A DNA stretch of 64,000 nt from JAXGQE01 sp040766585 (GTDB lineage: Bacteria > Bacillota > SLNR01). The notes under the pieces were generated by a model that ran no database searches, was not told the origin of the DNA, and worked only from the letters and a program-made list of their open reading frames with translations. Each line of letters opens with the position of its first letter. Position 1 is the first letter of the stretch. Below, piece after piece: positions 53,208 through 61,263 of the stretch. The stretch spans positions 124,001 through 188,000 of the forward strand of contig JAXGQE010000005.1 in NCBI GenBank assembly GCA_040766585.1, given 5' to 3'. The position numbers and the translations under genes were made by a program.

Positions 53208-53849
53208 ATGAAAATTGCTCCTTCAATTCTATCAGCAGACTTCGGCTATCTTTTGGATGAAGTGCGAAAAGTAGAAGAGGCCGGTGCAGATCTTCTTCAT
53301 ATTGATGTGATGGACGGCCACTATGTGCCGAATATTACCATTGGTCCGTTGGTGGTCGAGGCTTTAAAGGGAAGGACTCAGCTGCCGTTGGATGTCCATT
53401 TGATGATTGAACAACCGGAGCGTTTTCTTCAAACTTTCATCGATGCGGGAGCCGATGAACTGTCATTTCACGTGGAAGCGTGTACTCACCTGCACCGCGC
53501 TGTGCATGCCATTAAAGATCAGGGAATTCGAGCTGGAGTGGGCTTGAATCCAGCCACACCGCTGTCAACCCTGGAATGCATTCTGCCGGATCTGGATTTT
53601 GTGGTGCTGATGACTGTGAATCCGGGTTTCGGGGGGCAGCGCTTCATCCCGTCTGTACTGCCTAAAATCCGTCAGCTGAGGGCGCTAATTGATGATGGGA
53701 ACCTACCTGCAGCAATTAGTGTCGACGGGGGGATCAATCCGGAAACTGCAGGTTTGGTCAGAGATGCAGGGGCCGATCAGCTGGTGGCGGGCTCGGCCAT
53801 ATTTGGAAAAGAAAATTTTAAAACTGCCATCGCTGCTCTTCGAAGGTAG
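53208..53849 (+). CDS. rpe: Ribulose-phosphate 3-epimerase
   Basis: A 213-residue TIM-barrel enzyme of the pentose phosphate pathway: APSILSADFGYL, HIDVMDGHYVPNITIGP, MTVNPGFGGQ, VDGGINPETA. Starts four bases after the rsgA stop. Confidence 0.95.
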   Translation: MKIAPSILSADFGYLLDEVRKVEEAGADLLHIDVMDGHYVPNITIGPLVVEALKGRTQLPLDVHLMIEQPERFLQTFIDAGADELSFHVEACTHLHRAVHAIKDQGIRAGVGLNPATPLSTLECILPDLDFVVLMTVNPGFGGQRFIPSVLPKIRQLRALIDDGNLPAAISVDGGINPETAGLVRDAGADQLVAGSAIFGKENFKTAIAALRR

Positions 53850-53896
53850 GGTATGACTTGTCAATGATGAGACATTAGAAAAAAGATGCTCTCGTG

Positions 53897-53934
53897 AACA
53901 GCATCATAGAAGCAGATGCTGTTCTTTATTTTAA
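53897..53934 (+). terminator. rpe terminator
   Basis: Perfect 10-bp stem GAACAGCATC / GATGCTGTTC (53897-53906, 53916-53925) followed by TTTATTTT. The rest of the 294-bp gap to hslO holds only the next promoter. Confidence 0.8.
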
Positions 53935-54094
53935 GAAGAGGGTCCAATCGGCCCGGTGGCCCAGTATGGATGCTTTTTGCATGGAGCTCGGCACCATCAG
54001 AATGATTTGACAGAGAAACTGCAATCGATGAAATACTTGCTATCTTCACAAAATTGATTCATTGAATCCGTCTATGGAACAGAAGCGCTGAATA

Positions 54095-54103
54095 TGATAT
54101 AAT
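54095..54103 (+). promoter_or_regulatory. hslO promoter (extended -10)
   Basis: TGATATAAT (extended -10, TG at 54095) about 40 bases before the start; no good -35. Confidence 0.5.
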
Positions 54104-54143
54104 TCTGAAATGGCTGAATAATACAGTCTCTGGAGGAATGGAA

Positions 54144-55052
54144 ATGAAAGATTATTTGGTTCGAGCGATGGTGGGTTCGGGGGAGGCAAGGATCCTGGCT
54201 GCCAGAACAACGGAACTGGTGGAAGAAGCCCGAGCCAGGCACGATACATGGCATACGGTGACAGCAGCATTGGGTCGAACAATGACCGGAGCCGCCATGC
54301 TGGGTGCTTTGCTGAAAGATGACGGGGTCATCACTGTACGAATCGCAGGGGATGGGCCTGTTGGCGGAATTATTGCCCAAGCAGACCAGCAAGGACGGGT
54401 CCGGGGATATGCCCTGGATCCCCATGTATTTGTTCCTCTGAACGATGCGGGCAAGCTGGATGTCTCTGGCGCTGTCGGCCGGGAAGGAAATATGTATGTC
54501 ACATATGACATGAATATGAAGGAAGCCTATACGGGAATATCTAAGCTGGTCAGCGGTGAAATCGGGGAGGACTTTACATACTACCTGGCCAACTCCGAGC
54601 AGATTCCATCGGCTGTCGCGCTGGGCGTAATGGTGGAGCCTTCGGGGACTGTGAAGGCAGCAGGAGGGCTGATGGTTCAGATGATGCCCGATGCAAAGCC
54701 GGGTCTGGCAGAAGCGATTGAAGAACGGCTGGGTCGGATGAACTTTATAAGCTCATTGTTTGAAAGTGGACTGGCACCGGAAGAAATTCTGCAGCAGCTT
54801 TTCGGAGAGATGGATTTAAAGATCCTTGAGACAATGGAGCTGCATTTCGAATGCAAATGTTCGCGGGATCGGGCGACATCGGTTCTTCTGGGTCTAGGCA
54901 GTGACGAGTTGAAGGAAATCCTGGAAGAAGAAGGCGGGACCGAGGTTCGCTGCCACTTTTGTGGAGATATCATACGCTTTGATGAAACTGATCTTCAGGG
55001 TCTGATCCATATAGCTGAAAATGGATACAACGAAGAGAAAAGACTATCCTAA
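54144..55052 (+). CDS. hslO: Redox-regulated chaperone Hsp33
   Basis: A 302-residue holdase activated by disulfide formation. N-terminus MKDYLVRAMVGSGEARILAA; the zinc centre is CKC (about residue 236) and CHFC (about residue 269). ATG 54144 has GGAGG seven bases upstream; ATG 54138 is too close. Confidence 0.94.
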   Translation: MKDYLVRAMVGSGEARILAARTTELVEEARARHDTWHTVTAALGRTMTGAAMLGALLKDDGVITVRIAGDGPVGGIIAQADQQGRVRGYALDPHVFVPLNDAGKLDVSGAVGREGNMYVTYDMNMKEAYTGISKLVSGEIGEDFTYYLANSEQIPSAVALGVMVEPSGTVKAAGGLMVQMMPDAKPGLAEAIEERLGRMNFISSLFESGLAPEEILQQLFGEMDLKILETMELHFECKCSRDRATSVLLGLGSDELKEILEEEGGTEVRCHFCGDIIRFDETDLQGLIHIAENGYNEEKRLS

Positions 55053-55057
55053 ACAAA

Positions 55058-55085
55058 AAAGGACTTGCTTTTGGGCAGGTCCTTT
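55058..55085. terminator. Bidirectional terminator between hslO and rpmB
   Basis: AAAGGACTTGC (55058-55068) and GCAGGTCCTTT (55075-55085) with A and T runs on either side. Confidence 0.8.
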
Positions 55086-55110
55086 GATCTGTTTGGGTTG
55101 GTCCATCCAA

Positions 55111-55302
55111 TTAAACGGCTCGCTGTACTTTTCCACTCCGGAGGCAGCGTGTGCAGACACTGATTCGTTGAACCTTGCCCTTGACGATCGCTTTAACCCG
55201 CTGAGTGTTCGGTGCCCAGGTGCGTTTGGTTTTAATATTACTATGGCTGACCTTATGACCCGATACTCTTGTTTTCCCGCAAATATCACACTTGGCTGAC
55301 AT
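55111..55302 (-). CDS. rpmB: 50S ribosomal protein L28 (zinc form)
   Basis: A 63-residue protein, MSAKCDICGK then HKVSHSNIKTKRTWAPN, with two Cys pairs (CDIC, CTRC) of the zinc-binding form. Start 55302 behind GGAGGTGGAA. Divergent from asp23 as in many Firmicutes. Confidence 0.95.
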   Translation of the reverse strand: MSAKCDICGKTRVSGHKVSHSNIKTKRTWAPNTQRVKAIVKGKVQRISVCTRCLRSGKVQRAV

Positions 55303-55518
55303 TCCTTCCACCTCCCTGAACTCGTTCATGTACCAAAATTATCTGGTAAAACACTATATCATTTTACCACGGAGATTATTCATATGCAAGTGCAGATTTT
55401 GAATGGATCAATTATCGGCAGAATGGGGCATCAGGCAGGAAAAAAAGGATGTATAGGCGAAAATAACATAGATTAGCGTCAAATACCGGAAATCGTGTCT
55501 TCAAGGAGGCTTCACAGC

Positions 55519-55881
55519 ATGAGCAAGGAGATTGCTACTGAATATGGGAACATCGAAATCACAGAAGAGGTGATTGCGACTATCGCAGGCGTTGCCGCTG
55601 TGGAGTGCTACGGGATTGTGGGTATGGCTTCCAAACGATTGAAAGATGGTTTGGTGGAGCTGCTTGGCCGTGAGAATTTAAGCCGGGGTGTTTCGGTTAA
55701 AATCTCTGAAGACGATATCGTAATACAGCTAAACATAATCGTCGGATATGGAGTGAGAATATCAGAAGTGGCTGCCAATGTGCGCGATAAAGTGAAGTAT
55801 ATGGTTGAGTCCATGAGCGGTCTGCAGGTTTCAAAAGTCAATATTCACGTGCGTGGTGTCAAAGTAGGCAGCAACAAGTAG
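55519..55881 (+). CDS. Asp23/Gls24 family envelope stress protein (YloU)
   Basis: A 120-residue protein: GNIEITEEVIATIAGVAAVECYGIVGM and a VNIHVRGVK ending, characteristic of the family. ATG 55519 follows CAAGGAGG; the frame from 55495 is not needed. Precedes yloV. Confidence 0.93.
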   Translation: MSKEIATEYGNIEITEEVIATIAGVAAVECYGIVGMASKRLKDGLVELLGRENLSRGVSVKISEDDIVIQLNIIVGYGVRISEVAANVRDKVKYMVESMSGLQVSKVNIHVRGVKVGSNK

Positions 55882-55898
55882 GGAGGATGGGTCCGGAG

Positions 55899-57557
55899 AT
55901 GGATTTGATCAACGGGGCGATACTGAAAGATATGATCATGGCAAGTGCCAGCCGGCTGGATGCTCACAAAAAAGAAGTGGATGCACTCAATGTATTCCCG
56001 GTGCCTGACGGAGATACCGGGACGAACATGTCTTTGACCATACTGTCAGCTGTCAAGGAGATGAACAAATCAGCTTCAGGAACGCTGCCGGCGATTGCAG
56101 GAGCACTGAGTTCCGGATCACTCATGGGAGCCCGGGGAAACTCGGGGGTCATTCTCTCGCAGATATTTCGCGGATTTGCCAAGAGCATCGGTGACAAGAA
56201 GGAAATCAACAGCCGGCAGTTTGCCGTAGCCCTGCAGGAAGGTGCAAATACAGCCTATCGAGCGGTTATGAGACCGGTGGAAGGTACAATCCTGACTGTT
56301 GCGCGGGAAGCTGCTGAAGGAGCTATTAATGGTTGTTATGATACAGCGGATATTGCGGCTGTCCTGGAGCGGGCGATTGAGCACGGCAGGGTCGCTTTGA
56401 GTAAGACACCCGAGCTTTTGCCTGTTCTTAAGCATGCCGGTGTGGTGGATGCCGGCGGAAAGGGATTCATCCTGATTCTTGAAGGCGCACTGATGGCTCT
56501 GCAAGGAGACTATGTGCCGGTGGTGGATACGGTACCTCAGGAGGTGACGGTACCCGTCGAACCGGCGGAACCGAAGAAGAAACTTCTGTACCCATACTGC
56601 ACTGAGCTTTTGCTGCAGCGAAATGGAGACAGTTTGTCTGAATCTGTCATCCGCAGCCGGCTGGAGCAGTGGGGTGATTCGATGCTGGTGGTGGGTACCG
56701 GAGAATTGATCAAGATTCACATTCACACCAATGATCCGGGTACGATTCTCAACTATTGCGGAAAAATTGGTGAGATGCGTGATATAAAAATTGATAATAT
56801 GAATTACCAGCATCGATCGACATTAACGGATGAAGAGCAATCGATGATGTATGAAGAGGATGAAGCAGATGTTGAAGTAGGTCATGACTGGGTGCTGAAG
56901 AAACAGTATGGCATAGTGGCTGTCTCTGCTGGAGATGGACTGGCTGAAACCCTCCGCAGCCTGGGGGTGGATGTGGTAGTGACCGGGGGGCAAACCATGA
57001 ATCCAAGCACAGAAGATTTGGCCAACGCAGCAAGAACTGTGGAAGCAGAACGAATCCTGGTGCTGCCCAACAACAGCAATATCATTATGGCAGCCCGGCA
57101 GGTTGCGGAGGTTTTGGATCGACCGGTGGATGTTATACCGACCCGATCCATTCCCGAAGGAATTGCTGCCGTGCTGGCTTTCGATGTAGAGGCGACTCCT
57201 GAGGATAACACCGAGCGAATGACTCAAGCCGCTGAAATGGTCAAAACCGGAGAAGTGACGTATGCTGTCAGGGACTCCAACATGGGCGGCCTGATGGTGT
57301 GTGAAGGGGACTTTATCGGCATGTTTGACCGTGAAATTCGTGTGTGCGGAAAGGATTTGCACAATGTAGTTCTGCAACTGCTGGATTCGATGGTCACTGA
57401 AGAAGATGTGCTGATAACTTTCTATTACGGCCAGGATGTACCCCTGCAGGAAGCAGAACAGCTCCTGAGTGATGCTGAAAAACAGTATCCGAATCTGGAT
57501 ATTGAAATGTATCCGGGAGGACAGCCGTTATACTTTTATCTGGTTTCTGTAGAATAA
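55899..57557 (+). CDS. DAK2/DegV-associated kinase YloV (FakA-like)
   Basis: A 552-residue protein: N-terminal DAK2 ATP-binding domain (NVFPVPDGDTGTNM, GARGNSGVILSQIFRG), middle domain and C-terminal DegV-like fold. Related FakA phosphorylates fatty acids held by FakB/DegV proteins; a DegV gene lies 2.8 kb downstream. ATG 55899 chosen; ATG 55887 is one base from the ribosome site. Confidence 0.9.
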   Translation: MDLINGAILKDMIMASASRLDAHKKEVDALNVFPVPDGDTGTNMSLTILSAVKEMNKSASGTLPAIAGALSSGSLMGARGNSGVILSQIFRGFAKSIGDKKEINSRQFAVALQEGANTAYRAVMRPVEGTILTVAREAAEGAINGCYDTADIAAVLERAIEHGRVALSKTPELLPVLKHAGVVDAGGKGFILILEGALMALQGDYVPVVDTVPQEVTVPVEPAEPKKKLLYPYCTELLLQRNGDSLSESVIRSRLEQWGDSMLVVGTGELIKIHIHTNDPGTILNYCGKIGEMRDIKIDNMNYQHRSTLTDEEQSMMYEEDEADVEVGHDWVLKKQYGIVAVSAGDGLAETLRSLGVDVVVTGGQTMNPSTEDLANAARTVEAERILVLPNNSNIIMAARQVAEVLDRPVDVIPTRSIPEGIAAVLAFDVEATPEDNTERMTQAAEMVKTGEVTYAVRDSNMGGLMVCEGDFIGMFDREIRVCGKDLHNVVLQLLDSMVTEEDVLITFYYGQDVPLQEAEQLLSDAEKQYPNLDIEMYPGGQPLYFYLVSVE

Positions 57558-57580
57558 TTCTCGAAGGAGGTTACGATTGG

Positions 57581-57976
57581 ATGAAACGCTTAGTAAAGGA
57601 TGAAAAAATCTGCGTCGAATGCCATCGCTGCGAAGAAGTTTGTGCGCAGGCATATTTCAAGTCAAAGGATATCCGCAAAGCCCGGCTGCATGTGGAAAGA
57701 AACAAAGAAGGGGATATTCACATCGACATCTGTACCCAATGTGGAAAATGCATCGATGTATGCCCGGTCATGGCCATTAGCCGCAACCCTAAAAATGGCG
57801 TAGTCTATGTGGATAAAAGCAAATGCGTGGGATGCTTCATGTGTGTGGCAGTCTGCCCGTTTGATGTCATGATGCAGCACGTTGATGAATTGGAACCGTT
57901 TAAATGCATTGCCTGTGGATTGTGTACGAAAGAATGTCCGACCCATGCCATTACGCTTCAGGAGGTGGATGAATAA
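57581..57976 (+). CDS. Ferredoxin-type 4Fe-4S protein, AOR partner
   Basis: A 131-residue polyferredoxin (HycB/DMSO-type) with four Cys motifs: CVECHRCEEVC, CTQCGKCIDVCP, CVGCFMCVAVCP, CIACGLCTKECP. ATG 57581 follows GAAGGAGG; its TAA overlaps the aor ATG. It should carry electrons between the oxidoreductase and ferredoxin or another partner. Confidence 0.88.
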   Translation: MKRLVKDEKICVECHRCEEVCAQAYFKSKDIRKARLHVERNKEGDIHIDICTQCGKCIDVCPVMAISRNPKNGVVYVDKSKCVGCFMCVAVCPFDVMMQHVDELEPFKCIACGLCTKECPTHAITLQEVDE

Positions 57977-60123
57977 TGGACCCGCATGTTACATTGAAGC
58001 CAATCGCAGAATTTCGATATGAAAAAAGGCCCATTGACAGAGGATACAACAATCGCACACTGTATGTGAATGTGTCCGACCATACAATTTCGGAGAAACC
58101 GGTCAGCGAAGAAATGAAAGAGAAATTCATTGGAGGCAAGGGGTTCGGCCTGAAACTGCTATGGGATGGGACCCGTCCGGATACCAAATGGGATGATCCC
58201 GACAACGAAATTATCATTGCCCCCGGTCCAGTGGCGGGTGTTACCCAGTACCCGGGTTCTGGGAAATCACTGGTCGTGTCCATATCACCGGCAACGGATC
58301 TGCCGATTGATTCCAATGTGGGCGGATATTTTGGGCCTTACTTAAAATTTGCAGGATTTGACGCTCTTGAAATTCAGGGTAAAGCCGACCGTGAGGTAAT
58401 CGTATTTATTGATGGCAACGAAGGTACAGTATCCATCGATGAGATTGACCTGGACACTTCGGATGCACACAAAGTCTCCGAAATTCTTACTGAATACTAT
58501 GCCAGGGATGAAGAGGACAAACGCAACGTTTCCGTTGTTACATCCGGTTCAGCGGCCAAATACTCGTATCTGGGCGTTCTGAATTTCAGCTTTTACGACA
58601 TGCGGCGGAAAGTAGCGCGAATGAAGCAAGCCGGCAGAGGAGGCATAGGAACTGTCTTCTCCAACAAAAATATCAAAGCACTGGTTACCCGGTTTGCGGG
58701 GACAAAAGGGGATTTAAACAACAGTGCCGATTATGACAAAGTGGTACGAACCGGTTTAAAGCTTCACCGAGAAATGGAACGGATGGACAACAAGACATTC
58801 CGTATGCGTGAAACCGGAACGGCGAATCTGACTGATACAATGGACCAGTACGATCTGCTGCCAGTCATGAACTTTCAGTTCGGCAGCCATCAAGATGCCA
58901 AGAATATCTATAAAAATGAGTTTAAAGAGAAGTATTTGACTCAAGGCCTTCCGGATGGATGCTGGTATGGATGTTCGATGGGCTGCGCCAAAACGGCGGA
59001 TAATTTTACTTTGCTGACCGGACCATACAAAGGGCAAAAGGTCACTGTTGACGGACCGGAATATGAGAATGTAGCCGGGCTGGGGGCCAATATGGGTATT
59101 TTTGATCCCCAGTATGTGCTGGAAGCCAACTTCTACTGCGATACCTACGGAATTGATACGATTTCGTTTGCCACAGCCGGTGCTTTTGCCATGGAGTGTT
59201 TTGAACGGGGGTTGATTACCGTAGAACACACCGAAGGGTTGGAGCTGAAATTCGGTAGCGCTCATGCTGCACTGGAGCTGCTGCATCAGATGTCCCGAAA
59301 TGAAGGGATTGGGGCCATTGTCGGCAAAGGGGTCCGAAAGATGAAAGAATATTTTGCTCAGCACTTTGGGGCAGATTTGAAGTTCATGCAGGATATCGGC
59401 ATGGAAGTAAAGGGGCTTGAGTTTGCCGAATATATGCCGAAAGAATCACTTGCCCAGCAGGGTGGATTTGCTTTGGCCAACAAAGGCCCTCAGCATGATG
59501 AAGCGTGGCTGATTTTTATGGATATGGTCAACAATCAAATACCGACTTTTGAGGATAAAGCAGAAGCTCTCCACTATTTCCCGGTATTCAGAACGTGGTT
59601 TGGGTTGATGGGTTTTTGCAAACTACCCTGGAACGATATATTTCCGGAGAATAACAAATACCAGCATGAAGCCCATAAGATCCCGGAGCATGTGATGAAC
59701 TATGTCAATCTGTTCGGCGCTGTAACCGGAAAACAAATCGACATACCGGAAATGCTGAGGCAGTCTGAACGGGTGTACAATTTCCAGAGAGTATTTAATT
59801 TACGCAGAGGATATGGGCGACGTGTCGATGATCGGCCTCCTTACCGGGCAGTTGGTCCGGTTACCAGGGAAGAATATGAATCGCGAGCGGAACGGTATGA
59901 CAAACAACTGGTTGAGATTTTGAAACTGGATCCGGCTGCCATGAGTGTGGATGAAAAAATCAAGGCTCTTCGGACCCATCGGGAAAAGCAGTATGAATTG
60001 CTGGTTGACGCGGTGTACAAACGAAGAGGATGGAACAGTGATGGAATCCCAACGGTAGAACACCTGCAGTCCATTGGGATGGATCTCCCGGAAGTACTGG
60101 ACATTGTGAGGGCTAATCAATGA
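57976..60123 (+). CDS. aor: Aldehyde:ferredoxin oxidoreductase (tungsten/molybdenum)
   Basis: A 715-residue enzyme of the AOR family, about 100 residues longer than typical AOR. Family features: IGGKGFGLKLLWD, GPVAGVTQYPGSGKS, and the 4Fe-4S Cys cluster CWYGCSMGC at residues 329-337 (C-x3-C-x3-C, against C-x2-C-x3-C in classic AOR), with a later Cys in GFCKLPWND. Would oxidise aldehydes or reduce acids with a bis-pterin metal site. ThiS/MoaD-like protein overlaps its stop codon. The substrate is unknown; related BamB/WOR members are possible. Confidence 0.8.
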   Translation: MDPHVTLKPIAEFRYEKRPIDRGYNNRTLYVNVSDHTISEKPVSEEMKEKFIGGKGFGLKLLWDGTRPDTKWDDPDNEIIIAPGPVAGVTQYPGSGKSLVVSISPATDLPIDSNVGGYFGPYLKFAGFDALEIQGKADREVIVFIDGNEGTVSIDEIDLDTSDAHKVSEILTEYYARDEEDKRNVSVVTSGSAAKYSYLGVLNFSFYDMRRKVARMKQAGRGGIGTVFSNKNIKALVTRFAGTKGDLNNSADYDKVVRTGLKLHREMERMDNKTFRMRETGTANLTDTMDQYDLLPVMNFQFGSHQDAKNIYKNEFKEKYLTQGLPDGCWYGCSMGCAKTADNFTLLTGPYKGQKVTVDGPEYENVAGLGANMGIFDPQYVLEANFYCDTYGIDTISFATAGAFAMECFERGLITVEHTEGLELKFGSAHAALELLHQMSRNEGIGAIVGKGVRKMKEYFAQHFGADLKFMQDIGMEVKGLEFAEYMPKESLAQQGGFALANKGPQHDEAWLIFMDMVNNQIPTFEDKAEALHYFPVFRTWFGLMGFCKLPWNDIFPENNKYQHEAHKIPEHVMNYVNLFGAVTGKQIDIPEMLRQSERVYNFQRVFNLRRGYGRRVDDRPPYRAVGPVTREEYESRAERYDKQLVEILKLDPAAMSVDEKIKALRTHREKQYELLVDAVYKRRGWNSDGIPTVEHLQSIGMDLPEVLDIVRANQ

Positions 60124-60308
60124 TTACCGTCAACAATCGGCCTTTCCCTTTTCAGGAGGGAATGACGGTTCAGGATGTTTTGTCTGAATTGCAGTATGTT
60201 TATGAGGGATTGGTCATACGAGTCAATGATCGTGTTGTGGAAGACCGGGGCTGGAGTCTCCGGGACGGCGACGACCTTAAAATCATTCACATTTGCCACG
60301 GGGGCTAA
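60120..60308 (+). CDS. ThiS/MoaD-like sulfur carrier
   Basis: A 62-residue ubiquitin-fold protein ending in the GG motif (HICHGG). ATG 60120 overlaps the aor stop (ATGA), so it is translationally coupled. Probably supplies sulfur to the pterin cofactor of the oxidoreductase; thiamine synthesis is less likely here because no thi genes are near. Confidence 0.8.
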   Translation: MITVNNRPFPFQEGMTVQDVLSELQYVYEGLVIRVNDRVVEDRGWSLRDGDDLKIIHICHGG

Positions 60309-60326
60309 CTGAGAGGAGCGGTTTGC

Positions 60327-61178
60327 ATGGTAAAGATTGTCACTGACAGCACGTCCGATATCCCAAAGGAACTTATTGAGAAACATGGAATCCAAGTCAT
60401 TCCCCTTACCATCTTTTTTGGAGATGAAGCTTACAAAGACGGTATTGACCTGACCCCTGAGACCTTCATTGATAAGTTGAAATCAGCCAAAGATCTTCCA
60501 ACAACGTCACAACCATCTCCAGGCGACTTTGCCCAACTTTATCGGGAACTGACGGCAGACGGTAGTGAAGTGGTTTCACTGCACATATCATCTGGACTGA
60601 GCGGTACCTATCAGTCCGCAGTCCTGGGAGCGGACATGTTGGAAAATGGAACCGTCTTCCCCATAGACACCCGAACAGCTACCGTGGGACTAGCTATGCT
60701 GGCGGTGGCTGCAGCTAAAATGGCTGAAGCAGGGGAAACGGGCGAAACCATTTCCAATCGAATCCATGAAATGGTCACCAAGCACCATCTGTTTTTAGCA
60801 GTGGATACTTTGGAGTTCCTGCAAAAAGGAGGACGTATCGGCCGGGCTCAGGGTCTTTTGGGTTCTCTGCTGAATATCAAACCGCTGCTGCGGCTGGTGG
60901 ACGGGATCGTAACTCCGGTGGAGAAAATCCGTGGTTTCAATAAAGCACTTCAGCGTATTGTGGATGTTGCGCTATCTGAAATTCATGAGGGCGACAAGGT
61001 TGAATTTGGAGTGGCCCATATCGGGAATCCCCGGGGCGTTGAGTTTATGGTGAGCAGAATCAAAGAGAAGTATCCGGATTCAAGTATAATGATCACCGAC
61101 GGCGGACCGGTCATCGGGGCTCATGTGGGACCGGGAACCGTAGGCGTGGTCGTTCAAATAATCCCTGATTTCAACTAA
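60327..61178 (+). CDS. DegV family fatty-acid-binding protein
   Basis: A 283-residue DegV protein: VTDSTSDIPKELIE, TTSQPSPGDF, HISSGLSGTYQSA. Related FakB proteins bind fatty acids for phosphorylation by FakA. Starts 19 bases after the ThiS-like gene. Confidence 0.9.
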   Translation: MVKIVTDSTSDIPKELIEKHGIQVIPLTIFFGDEAYKDGIDLTPETFIDKLKSAKDLPTTSQPSPGDFAQLYRELTADGSEVVSLHISSGLSGTYQSAVLGADMLENGTVFPIDTRTATVGLAMLAVAAAKMAEAGETGETISNRIHEMVTKHHLFLAVDTLEFLQKGGRIGRAQGLLGSLLNIKPLLRLVDGIVTPVEKIRGFNKALQRIVDVALSEIHEGDKVEFGVAHIGNPRGVEFMVSRIKEKYPDSSIMITDGGPVIGAHVGPGTVGVVVQIIPDFN

Positions 61179-61200
61179 GCACCCGTACGGGTGCTTTTCC
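61179..61200 (+). terminator. degV terminator
   Basis: GCACCCG/CGGGTGC (61179-61194) followed by TTTTCC. Confidence 0.75.
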
Positions 61201-61263
61201 TTGTGGATGGCGTTTTACCAGAGAGCGAATCCTGATCAGGGTATCATTGAAGGTGGTTGGCAG

